7,014 nucleotides of DNA, taken from positions 12,948-19,961 of the forward strand of contig DHFK01000130.1 in NCBI GenBank assembly GCA_002400365.1, read 5' to 3'. The position numbers were made by a program, and so were the translations under genes. The DNA comes from Anaerolineales bacterium UBA4826. Its GTDB lineage: Bacteria; Chloroflexota; Anaerolineae; UBA4142. Below the pieces are notes generated by a model. That model was not told the origin of the DNA. It saw nothing but the letters and a program-made list of their open reading frames with translations, and made no database searches. Below, piece after piece: positions 1 to 6,019 of the stretch (the stretch's first letter is position 1; each line of letters opens with the position of its first letter).

Positions 1-2
1 TC

Positions 3-359
3 GGATTTGTCGAGACGTTTCGCACACCCAAACAGGGCAAGCCGATTCATGTCGAGGTAAAGCTTGGTTCACTCACATTGGGACTTGCGTCGAAAGACGC
101 TGGACGGACCATGCATGGACTCGCGCTGGGACCGGGAGGATTTCCGCGCGCTGAATTGGTGGTCTGGACGGACAACGTGGACGACGCGTACGCGATGTTG
201 ATGGAAAAGGGAGTTCCCAGCGTCAGTGCGCCACATGATTTTCTTTCGTCACTCCGTGCCGCCTGGGTCATGGACCCCGACGGCAATCCAGTCGAAATCG
301 TGTCTCGGCTGTATGCGCAACCCAAGTCGCCAGACAGCAAGCCGAAGGAAACAACGTGA
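3..359 (+). CDS. VOC family (glyoxalase/bleomycin-resistance fold) protein, 5' truncated by the window edge
   Basis: The reading frame is open from the window edge, so 118 residues of the C-terminal part are visible and the true start lies upstream. VOC proteins are small metal-binding or ligand-binding folds made of paired beta-alpha-beta-beta-beta units; members include glyoxalases, dioxygenases and drug-sequestering proteins. The visible part carries the usual ending: FxxPKQGK, a strand LGSLTLGLAS, ELVVWTDNVDDAYAMLMEKGV (strand plus helix of the second module), then WVMDPDGNPVEIV, where the Glu of NPVEIV is the usual C-terminal metal ligand. A TTG at 78 could be mistaken for a start, but the homologous frame continues to the left. 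The tail after SRL (QPKSPDSKPKETT) is polar and probably disordered. The stop overlaps the GTG start of the next gene by four bases (GTGA), which implies translational coupling. The substrate cannot be inferred. Confidence 0.85.
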   Translation, partial: GFVETFRTPKQGKPIHVEVKLGSLTLGLASKDAGRTMHGLALGPGGFPRAELVVWTDNVDDAYAMLMEKGVPSVSAPHDFLSSLRAAWVMDPDGNPVEIVSRLYAQPKSPDSKPKETT

Positions 360-835
360 GTAATTCTCAGTTGACCCAAGCGCCAGTCGCCAAAGCAGAA
401 ATGCTGATTCGGAAACCGGTGGCAGAAGTGTTCGAGGCATTCGTCAATCCTGCCATCACGTCCCAGTTCTGGTTTACCAAAGGCAGTGATCGGCTCGAAC
501 CTGGGAAACAAATTCGGTGGGATTGGGAAATGTACGGTGCGTCGGCGGAGGTCGCTGTAAAGGTAATCGAACCGAACGAGCGAATCCTCATCGAATGGTC
601 GGCGTATGGCACGACACTCGTCGAATGGATTTTCACGGCTCGGCCGGACAATACCACTTATGTCAGCATCACCAACTCTGGCTTTAGCGGCGATGCGGAT
701 ACCATCGTTCAGTACGCGATGGATTCCTTGGACGGATTCACGCTCGTGCTTGCCGGAGCCAAGGCGTTCCTTGAACACAACATCCGCTTGAATCTCGTGG
801 CGGATAAATTTCCCGATGCTCACGTCAAACACTAG
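356..835 (+). CDS. SRPBCC family protein (AHSA1/START-like), copy 1
   Basis: This 159-residue protein has the AHSA1-like SRPBCC pattern: an opening strand and helix EMLIRKPVAEVFEAFVNP (residues 15-32), the FWF motif at 38-40, GKQIRWDWEMYG at 50-61, NERILIEW at 74-81, VEWIF at 89-93, and a long C-terminal helix GFTLVLAGAKAFLEHN at 127-142. The fold is a helix-grip cavity for hydrophobic ligands; members act as cyclases, transport proteins or co-chaperone-like domains, and no specific ligand can be read here. The GTG start at 356 is chosen because GAAGGAA lies at 343-349 and because the start overlaps the upstream stop. An internal ATG at 401 would cut into the first strand. It probably forms a two-gene unit with the VOC gene. 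It is clearly different in sequence from the second SRPBCC protein at 2791-3282. Confidence 0.88.
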   Translation: MSNSQLTQAPVAKAEMLIRKPVAEVFEAFVNPAITSQFWFTKGSDRLEPGKQIRWDWEMYGASAEVAVKVIEPNERILIEWSAYGTTLVEWIFTARPDNTTYVSITNSGFSGDADTIVQYAMDSLDGFTLVLAGAKAFLEHNIRLNLVADKFPDAHVKH

Positions 836-870
836 GAATCTTGCACAACAGGAACGATGAATGGCGCATC

Positions 871-885
871 CCAACCAAAAGTTGG
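871..885 (+). other. small inverted repeat (weak hairpin) after the SRPBCC gene
   Basis: CCAAC (871-875), a five-base loop CAAAA, and GTTGG (881-885) form a perfect five-pair stem. It sits 36 bases after the stop of the SRPBCC gene. No run of T follows, so it does not qualify as a standard rho-independent terminator; it may be incidental. Confidence 0.25.
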
Positions 886-905
886 CTGGCTTCGTCGCGT
901 TCAAC

Positions 906-1005
906 ATATAGGAGGTGTCTTGCGCATTGTGATACAATATAGTATTTGAGACGTCGTTTACCTACTTTGAACGAGGCAACCAGATAGTAATCCAGATATA
1001 GGAGG
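906..1005 (+). repeat. exact 10-base direct repeat ATATAGGAGG, twice
   Basis: ATATAGGAGG occurs at 906-915 and again at 996-1005, 90 bases apart. The second copy is the ribosome binding site of the gene starting at 1015, with nine bases between GGAGG and ATG. The first copy is followed four bases later by a TTG (920) that opens only nine codons before TGA (947-949). The first copy could be the site of a leader peptide, a relic of a lost gene start, or chance. Confidence 0.5.
930..938 (+). promoter_or_regulatory. candidate extended -10 promoter for the first RibD-C gene
   Basis: TGATACAAT matches the extended -10 consensus TGnTATAAT with one mismatch. It lies in an AT-rich patch in the longest intergenic gap of the window (836-1014), about 77 bases upstream of the next ATG. 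No good -35 hexamer is seen 16-18 bases upstream, which an extended -10 can tolerate. The call rests on pattern alone. Confidence 0.35.
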
Positions 1006-1014
1006 AACTCAGTC

Positions 1015-1608
<594 letters not shown>

Positions 1609-1678
1609 TGAATATTCGCGCCGTGTCGGGCCTCTGAAGGCAGGGCCAGGGCGACGCATTTCGTTCTAAGTCCAGTGG

Positions 1679-1990
1679 ATGGCTCTAGGTAAGCATCCGT
1701 TGAGCGGCGTCAAGAACGGCGTGGACGAGGTCATCGCCTTCTTTGATGCGATGGGCGCAATCATGGGCAAGTCGAGCGTTCGCGTCGAAAAATTGATCGT
1801 GGGCGCGAACGACAATTACGTCGTCGAATGTCAACACGTTTGGACGAACCACGACGACGGACACAATCTCGATCACCTGGTTTGCGTGCTGTGGACGTTT
1901 GAGAACGGCAAGATTGTCGCAGGCACGCACTTGTTCGCTGACCTGCAAGCGGCGGACAACTTTTACAACTACGTCGCAACGGTAAAATAG
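1679..1990 (+). CDS. NTF2/SnoaL-like protein, probably missing its N-terminus
   Basis: The 103 residues read as the C-terminal three quarters of a SnoaL/NTF2-like cone fold: GKHPLSGVKNGVDEVIAFFDAM (4-25), then strands VRVEKLIVGANDNYVVECQHVWTN (35-57), LDHLVCVLWTFENGKIVAGTHLFAD (64-88), and a last helix AADNFYNYV (91-99). Family members usually have about 120-140 residues, with an N-terminal helix pair and a strand ending in a Trp just before the GKHPLSG-type loop. Here that Trp is present as TGG at 1676, immediately before the ATG at 1679, but a TAA at 1667-1669 closes the frame. The 70-base gap after the previous gene is too short to hold the missing 30 or so codons, and there is no good ribosome binding site before 1679. 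It may be a decayed copy or a shortened but expressed protein. NTF2-like proteins bind or isomerise small molecules; the ligand is unknown. Confidence 0.65.
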   Translation: MALGKHPLSGVKNGVDEVIAFFDAMGAIMGKSSVRVEKLIVGANDNYVVECQHVWTNHDDGHNLDHLVCVLWTFENGKIVAGTHLFADLQAADNFYNYVATVK

Positions 1991-2030
1991 AGCAAATACC
2001 TGACCGAATCAATCACACAAGGAGTTTCGC

Positions 2031-2627
2031 ATGAGAAGGATCATCGTCCTAACTTTCGTTACCCTGGATGGCGTTATGCAGGCGCCGGGTGGTCCGGGAG
2101 AAGATGACAGTGGCAATTTCAAGTATGGGGGATGGACGGTTCCATATTTTGATGATGCCCTGGCCCAAGTCATGGTTGAGCAGATGAGCCGCCCTTTTGA
2201 CTTGTTGTTGGGCCGCAAGACCTTTGAGATCTTTGCCGCCTATTGGCCCCATCATCAAGAGGAAGGCGCTGGTATCAACAGCGCAACCAAGTATGTGGCT
2301 TCGCGTGCGTTGACAAAGCATGAATGGACCAAGTCGGTCTTTCTGAGGGGCAACGTTGTGGATGAAATAAAAAAGCTCAAACAACAAGAGGGCCCTGAAT
2401 TACAAGTGCATGGGAGCAGCAATCTCATTCAGACGTTATTGGCGCACGACTTGGTGGATGAGTTTTGGCTCAAGATATTCCCAGTGACACTCGGTACGGG
2501 AAAACGCCTATTTGGTCAAGGGATTAGACCGGGAGCGTATACGTTGGTCGAATCCAAATCTACACCCGCGGGAGTAATGATCGCCACATTGAAACGTGCA
2601 GGAGATGTCAAAACCGGCTCATTCTGA
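2031..2627 (+). CDS. dihydrofolate reductase family protein (RibD C-terminal domain), copy 2
   Basis: This 198-residue protein is the close paralogue of the product at 1015-1608 and aligns from first to last residue without a gap. It keeps TLDG at 11-14, DLLLGRKTFEIF at 57-68, TKYVAS at 86-91, GSSNLIQTL at 128-136 and DLVDEFWLKIFPVTLGTGKRLF at 140-161, so both copies should have the same NADPH-binding reductase-like fold. AAGGAG at 2019-2024 lies six bases before the ATG. Synonymous codons differ widely between the copies (for example GGGCGCAAAACC against GGCCGCAAGACC in the GRKT stretch), which argues against a recent tandem duplication. The gene starts 40 bases after the NTF2-like gene and could share its transcript. 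The substrate is unknown; DHFR activity is not implied. Confidence 0.9.
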   Translation: MRRIIVLTFVTLDGVMQAPGGPGEDDSGNFKYGGWTVPYFDDALAQVMVEQMSRPFDLLLGRKTFEIFAAYWPHHQEEGAGINSATKYVASRALTKHEWTKSVFLRGNVVDEIKKLKQQEGPELQVHGSSNLIQTLLAHDLVDEFWLKIFPVTLGTGKRLFGQGIRPGAYTLVESKSTPAGVMIATLKRAGDVKTGSF

Positions 2628-2652
2628 GTTCCAGCATTGGACCTTTTCAGGT

Positions 2653-2709
2653 ACTGCGCCAAACCACTTTCATCGGAGAGGACAAGTGTCCTCAGACAAT
2701 GGCGCCAGT
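2653..2709 (+). other. possible nested RNA hairpins upstream of SRPBCC copy 2
   Basis: An inner stem is formed by GAGGACA (2678-2684) and TGTCCTC (2687-2693); with a realistic loop it is six pairs. It is enclosed by ACTGCGCC (2653-2660) and GGCGCCAGT (2701-2709), which pair over eight positions with one bulged C. No T run follows. It may be a leader element or a read-through structure for the gene starting at 2791, or chance; no known riboswitch class is recognised. Confidence 0.3.
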
Positions 2710-2790
2710 TGGTTTCTGTACGAAGAGTTGGACGCGAAAAGGATGTAACAAGTTCGGCGCTGCAACACATCACAGGAAAGGAAGGACGGA

Positions 2791-3282
2791 ATGTCCGATG
2801 CGCCAAAGCAAGATATTGTCGTGACGCGCCTCATCGATGCGCCGGTTGAATCGGTGTGGAAAGCATGGACGGGGCCAGAGCGCGTGATGCGCTGGTGGGG
2901 TCCGCAGTACTTTACCTCGCCGTCGTGCAAGATCGATTTGCGCGAAGGCGGCAAGTACGTGTTTTGCATGCGCGCGCCGAAAGAACAAGGCGGCTATGAG
3001 CAATATAGCGCCGGCATCTACAAGAAAATCGTGCCAATGGAACGCCTCGAGTTTACGCAAGGCATGTCCGACAAAGATGGCAACAGCATCGATCCGACGA
3101 CGGCGGGCTTGCCGCCCGATTTTCCTAAAGAGATTCGCACGTCCGTCGTCTTGAAAAAATTCAAAAGCGACATGACCGAACTGACCGTCACGGAGTACGG
3201 CTGGACGGTGAGCCAAATGTACGTCTACTCGATTGCCGGTTTGCATCAGACGATAGACAAACTGATTGCCAGTTTGAAATAA
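2791..3282 (+). CDS. SRPBCC family protein (AHSA1 type), copy 2
   Basis: The 163-residue product carries clear AHSA1-type signatures: DIVVTRLIDAPVESVWKAWTGPE (8-30), RWWGPQYF (34-41), IDLREGGKYVFCM (48-60), ERLEFTQGMSD (84-94), the strand TELTVTEYGW (129-138), and the C-terminal helix IAGLHQTIDKLIASL (148-162) that closes the ligand cavity. In this subfamily the last helix usually begins GW..sLdkL; here GLHQTIDKL takes its place. The ATG at 2791 is preceded by AAGGAAGGACGGA, which offers overlapping ribosome binding sites. Such proteins are often encoded next to ArsR regulators or VOC genes; no regulator is visible here. The first SRPBCC protein (356-835) is only distantly similar, so the two are not a local duplication. 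The ligand is unknown. Confidence 0.92.
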   Translation: MSDAPKQDIVVTRLIDAPVESVWKAWTGPERVMRWWGPQYFTSPSCKIDLREGGKYVFCMRAPKEQGGYEQYSAGIYKKIVPMERLEFTQGMSDKDGNSIDPTTAGLPPDFPKEIRTSVVLKKFKSDMTELTVTEYGWTVSQMYVYSIAGLHQTIDKLIASLK

Positions 3283-3343
3283 CTCACGATTTCAATCCGC
3301 TTGTTGCGCAGCATCTTTCAACCAAGGTAAGGAAAACTGACGG

Positions 3344-3868
3344 ATGGCAACCAATCCACCCAAACGGCAGACCCCAAAGCCAAACAGTTCGGTCATAGCG
3401 TGGCTGCTTGACTCTGACCCTTCGATTGGCTGGCAGGTGATGCGCGACCTGACCGGTGCGCCCGCGGAGCAAGTCGCGGCCGAGCGCGCGCGGGTTGCTA
3501 CCGAGGGCGTGGGCGCGCGGTTGCTCGCCCTCCAGAGCTCCGACGGTCGGTGGAGCGGCGCGGCGTGGCACCACGGGTGGGATTCTACGATGCATGTCTT
3601 GTTGCTGCTGCGAGATCTGGGTCTCGATCCCGCGAGCGACCAGGCACGCCGCGCGGTGGGACTGGGCCGTGACCACGTGACCTGGAAGGGTTGCGCCCCG
3701 CAGGAGTGTGACGACCTGGTGGCACTATGACGTACTGCGAGGGCTTAGTACCTGCGCCGCGCCGGCGTTGCGCCCGACGATCGTGTGGTTGAGGCGATCG
3801 ACCTGGTCGAGTCCAAGCGCGACGGCGATGGTCGGTGGCTACTCGAGACCCGGTATCCCGGCGCGATG
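3344..3868 (+). pseudogene. broken prenyltransferase/squalene-cyclase-like repeat protein
   Basis: Pieces of one gene are present in two frames. From ATG 3344 (TAAGGA at 3328-3333) the protein begins PNSSVIAWLLDSDPSIGWQV, followed by RDLTGAP, ARLLALQSSDGRW, WDSTMHVLLLLRDLGLDP and QECDD. This is the N-terminal part of a family of alpha-alpha-barrel repeat proteins annotated as squalene-cyclase-like, about 300 residues or more long from memory. At about 3711-3716 the frame jumps to TGGTGG (3717), giving WWHYDVLRGL, a motif I place near the C-terminus of the family, so well over 100 middle codons are missing. At 3744-3749 CTT-AG-TAC lacks one base of an expected GAG codon; the reading then continues in a third segment as YLRRAGVAPDDRVVEAIDLV, SKRDGDGRW and ETRYPGAM, and similarity ends near 3868. 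In the original frame the reading stops at TGA 3728-3730. About 77% GC (46 of 60 in 3481-3540) sets it apart from its neighbours. It is almost certainly non-functional. Confidence 0.8.
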
Positions 3869-3870
3869 GC

Positions 3871-3972
3871 TCGTTCTATGATCCGCGAGTGTTCGGGCTT
3901 GTCGCGTTGTGTTCTGCCATTGCGGTTCTTGCGGCAGAGCGGCTTGCAAAACTCCATAGCCATGCCGCCTGA
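3871..3972 (+). pseudogene. orphan C-terminal fragment of an unidentified hydrophobic protein
   Basis: Directly after the squalene-cyclase-like remnant, another frame (mod 1) reads SFYDPRVFGLVAL, then a run CSAIAVLAAE, then RLAKLHSHAA and TGA at 3970-3972. The pattern of DPxxF, a hydrophobic helix of about 18 residues and a short basic tail resembles the end of a membrane protein, loosely like the last helix of FtsX/MacB-type permeases. That resemblance is weak and the start is missing. It has no start codon of its own, so it can only be a leftover joined to the pseudogene by a deletion, or a chance open stretch of 34 codons. Confidence 0.3.
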
Positions 3973-4010
3973 CACTGCGCATGGCAGACGACGGGGACTT
4001 AGGAAAACAG

Positions 4011-4397
4011 ATGACAACCAGAGCCCACTTTACTTCAATCGACGAGTACATAGCGACGTTCCCCAAGGAAACGCAAAGGATACTGGAAGAAATACGGGCA
4101 ACGATCCGAGCCGCTGCGCCTGACGCCGAAGAAAAGATCAGTTATCAAATACCCACTTTTGCGTTGAAAGGCAACCTGGTGCATTTTGCCGCATTCAAGG
4201 ATCACATTGGGTTTTACCCGACGTCCTCCGGTATTCGCGCATTCAAAAAGGAATTGGCGATGTATGAAGGCGCCAAGGGAACGGTGCGTTTTCCAATCGC
4301 CAAACCCATGCCGCTGAAATTGATCTCCAAAATCACAAAGTACCGCGTCGCCGAAAATCTGGCAAAGGCGCAAGTGAAATCAGGCAAAAGAAAATAG
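4011..4397 (+). CDS. DUF1801 domain protein, copy 1
   Basis: The 128-residue product matches the DUF1801 (YdhG-like) family: FTSIDEYIATFPKETQRILEEIRATIRAAAPDAEEKISYQIPTF (7-50), with the conserved EKISYQIPTF core; FAAFKDHIGFYP (59-70); and ELAMYEGAKGTVRFPIAKPMPLKLI (81-105), where KGTVRFP is the family's second hallmark. The C-terminus is lysine-rich. Function is not established for the family; the fold is small, soluble and suggests binding rather than catalysis. I choose ATG 4011 (AGGA at 4001-4004) over the in-frame ATG at 3981, which lacks a ribosome binding site and adds residues lying in pseudogene debris. It heads a tight four-gene run ending at 5951. Confidence 0.88.
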   Translation: MTTRAHFTSIDEYIATFPKETQRILEEIRATIRAAAPDAEEKISYQIPTFALKGNLVHFAAFKDHIGFYPTSSGIRAFKKELAMYEGAKGTVRFPIAKPMPLKLISKITKYRVAENLAKAQVKSGKRK

Positions 4398-4413
4398 TAT
4401 CGGAGGAATTCAG

Positions 4414-4836
4414 ATGGTGACACAAAAAACAACCAAACCTTCGGAACCACAGCGCGTGGACGAGTACATGAAATCACTCAAGCACCCGCTTGCGGAGGTG
4501 GTTGCAGCGCTGAGACAGATCCTCTTAAAGACCGACCCGGAAATCGGCGAGGAAATTAAATGGAATGCGCCGACATTCTTTTATACCGGCGAAATGAAAC
4601 CCTCCGATCCGAAGCAATTCAAAAGATACCTGGTCGTGTTCAATCTGTTTCGTAAAGACTGCATTCGCCTGGTGTTTTGGGGCGGAGCCAAGGTCAAGGA
4701 CACTTCCGGTCTTCTCCACGGCGATTATGCGGACGGCAGACGGCTTGCCGAGTTTGGCAGTATGCAGGATGTACAAGCCAAGAAAAAGAAACTGCAACAA
4801 GTGGTAAAACGGCAACTGGGACTTTTGGACAAATAA
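4414..4836 (+). CDS. DUF1801 domain protein, copy 2
   Basis: This 140-residue protein is a second, clearly different DUF1801 member: VDEYMKSLKHPLAEVVAALRQILLKTDPEIGEEIKWNAPTFFY spans 15-57 with the EEIKWNAPTFFY core equivalent to EKISYQIPTF in copy 1, followed by VVFNLFRKDCIRLVFWGGAKV (74-94) and LLHGDYADGRRLAEF (100-114), as in the longer branch of the family. The C-terminal helix is rich in lysine and glutamine (DVQAKKKKLQQVVKRQ). GGAGGA at 4402-4407 precedes the ATG by six bases, and only 16 bases separate it from copy 1, so the two are almost surely co-transcribed. The molecular role is unknown. Whether the two copies form a mixed oligomer cannot be told from sequence. Confidence 0.9.
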   Translation: MVTQKTTKPSEPQRVDEYMKSLKHPLAEVVAALRQILLKTDPEIGEEIKWNAPTFFYTGEMKPSDPKQFKRYLVVFNLFRKDCIRLVFWGGAKVKDTSGLLHGDYADGRRLAEFGSMQDVQAKKKKLQQVVKRQLGLLDK

Positions 4837-4862
4837 TCGGCGAGGTTGTTTGGAGAAAGATC

Positions 4863-5366
4863 ATGAACATGAAAGACCACATCCTGACCGCGCTGAAAGA
4901 GCAATTCGGTCGCTGGGAAGAACTGCTCGCAAGCATGAGCGATGAGCAAATCACCGCCCCGCGTTTTGATCACAACTGGTCGATCAAAGATGTGGTCGCC
5001 CATTTGTGGGGCTGGCAACAAATCTCCATTGCGCGGATGCAAGCCGCTGCGCTCAATCGGGAACTCGAGTATCCCCGGTGGGTTGCGGAGTTGGGTGAGG
5101 ATTGGGAAGAGAATGTGAATCAAACGAATGCCTGGATCTACAAAACCTACCACGAACGATCTTGGCGAACGGTTCAGCAGAATTGGCGAGAAGGATTTCT
5201 GCGATTCCTAGAACTAGCCGAGGGAATTCCGGAAAGAGACCTGCTCGATGGGGGACGATACCCCTGGCTGGAAGGATACTCACTCGCAAATATTCTCCTG
5301 GCTTCGTATGACCATCATCAAGAACATCTTGAAAAGACAAACCGCATCAAAGGAGAAATAACGTGA
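4863..5366 (+). CDS. ClbS/DfsB family four-helix bundle protein
   Basis: The 167-residue product fits the ClbS/DfsB branch of the DinB-like superfamily: RWEELLASMSDEQITAP (17-33), WSIKDVVAHLWGWQQISIARM (39-59), EYPRW (69-73), NQTNAWIYKTYHERSW (86-101), NWREGFLRFLELAEGIPERDLLD (107-129), PWLEGYSLANILLASYDHHQEHL (134-156). ClbS itself protects colibactin producers by opening the toxin's cyclopropane, but most relatives have no assigned substrate and no colibactin genes are seen here. His47 and the HHQEH cluster (151-155) lie where related DinB folds place metal or active-site residues. The frame is open further left to 4677, but that part lies over the DUF1801 gene in another frame; ATG 4863 has GGAG at 4852-4855. 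It starts 26 bases after DUF1801 copy 2. Confidence 0.9.
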   Translation: MNMKDHILTALKEQFGRWEELLASMSDEQITAPRFDHNWSIKDVVAHLWGWQQISIARMQAAALNRELEYPRWVAELGEDWEENVNQTNAWIYKTYHERSWRTVQQNWREGFLRFLELAEGIPERDLLDGGRYPWLEGYSLANILLASYDHHQEHLEKTNRIKGEIT

Positions 5367-5381
5367 GGAAGAGGAATTCGG

Positions 5382-5951
5382 ATGGAGACCTGCATCGCGC
5401 TTTTTAGAGGGATCAATGTCGGTGGCAACACTATCTTGCCGATGAAAGAGCTGGTGACAATTTTGGAACGTCTTGGTCTCCGAAATGTCACGACCTATAT
5501 CCAAAGCGGCAACGTAGTTTTTCAGAGCGACGAGAAAGATTTCTCGCGGCTGGCCAACAAGATCAGCGCCGCGATAGAGCAGGCACGCGGCTTGTCGCCC
5601 CAGGTGCTGATTCTTTCAGTGAAAGAGTTGCAAGCGGCAATCGCGGCGAACCCGTTTCCACAAGGCGAACGCGAACGGAAATCACTGCACCTCTTTTTCT
5701 TGGACGCCGTTCCACGCAAACCCGATTTGGAAACGCTCGAAAGCATCAAGACCAAGACCGAGCAGTTCAAACTCATCAAGCAAGTGTTCTATCTCTACGC
5801 GCCTGACGGCATCGGGCGATCCAAACTTGCCGCCAGAGTCGAAAAGGCGTTGGGCGTGACAGTCACGGCTCGCAACTGGCGTACGGTCAATGAGATCATG
5901 TCGATCGCGATGAGGTTGGCGGAACCCGCCTCCAAACGGAGGATTGAATAG
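5382..5951 (+). CDS. DUF1697 domain protein
   Basis: The 189-residue product is a typical full-length DUF1697 protein: ALFRGINVGGNTILPMKEL (6-24), GLRNVTTYIQSGNVVFQS (32-49), NPFPQGE (90-96), LHLFFLDAVP (102-111), FYLYAPDGIGRSKLAARVEKALGV (136-159) and TARNWRTVNEI (162-172). All family hallmark motifs (RGINVGG, YIQSGNVVF, PxGxGRSKL, TARNWxTV) are intact. Biochemical function is not established; the first half has a ferredoxin-like look. GAGGA at 5371-5375 precedes the ATG by six bases, and just 15 bases separate it from the ClbS-like gene, so it is the last member of the tight run that begins at 4011. DUF1697 genes are common neighbours of DinB, DUF1801 and AHSA1 genes in many bacteria. Confidence 0.93.
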   Translation: METCIALFRGINVGGNTILPMKELVTILERLGLRNVTTYIQSGNVVFQSDEKDFSRLANKISAAIEQARGLSPQVLILSVKELQAAIAANPFPQGERERKSLHLFFLDAVPRKPDLETLESIKTKTEQFKLIKQVFYLYAPDGIGRSKLAARVEKALGVTVTARNWRTVNEIMSIAMRLAEPASKRRIE

Positions 5952-5966
5952 CCCAGTAAGCGGGAT

Positions 5967-5991
5967 GGCCTGCGCTGAACAAGCGCCAGCC
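5967..5991 (+). other. imperfect hairpin between the DUF1697 and DinB genes
   Basis: GCGCT (5972-5976), loop GAACA, and AGCGC (5982-5986) form a perfect five-pair core that can be extended outwards by a few more pairs with bulges. It is 16 or more bases after the DUF1697 stop. With no T run after it, it is a weak candidate for a terminator or attenuator separating the upstream four-gene run from the DinB gene. Confidence 0.3.
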
Positions 5992-6019
5992 AACCGGACA
6001 AATTTTCAAAGGAGTTTCC

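Noticed and set aside
47..937. A 296-codon open frame on the minus strand
   Set aside because: It lies antisense to the VOC and SRPBCC genes, shows no family motif, and its long open length is explained by the codon composition of the + strand genes.
2019..2033. Near-identical start contexts AAGGAGTTTCGCATG (2019-2033) and AAGGAGTTTCCATG (6009-6022) as a shared regulatory repeat
   Set aside because: The similarity is confined to the ribosome binding site and start codon and does not extend upstream, so it is most likely just a favoured translation-start context.
2770..3246. A 158-codon minus-strand open frame
   Set aside because: Antisense shadow of SRPBCC copy 2, whose motifs on the + strand are unmistakable.
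3785..4123. A 112-codon + strand open frame running into the DUF1801 gene
   Set aside because: Its first 28 codons are the C-terminal remnant of the pseudogene; the rest is out-of-frame pseudogene debris and DUF1801 sequence.
4677..4862. A 62-codon upstream extension of the ClbS/DfsB gene
   Set aside because: It overlaps the intact DUF1801 copy 2 in another frame, has no family similarity, and ATG 4863 has a suitable ribosome binding site.
5966..6019. Rho-independent terminator before the DinB gene
   Set aside because: The hairpin is imperfect and no T run follows; kept only as a weak structural feature.
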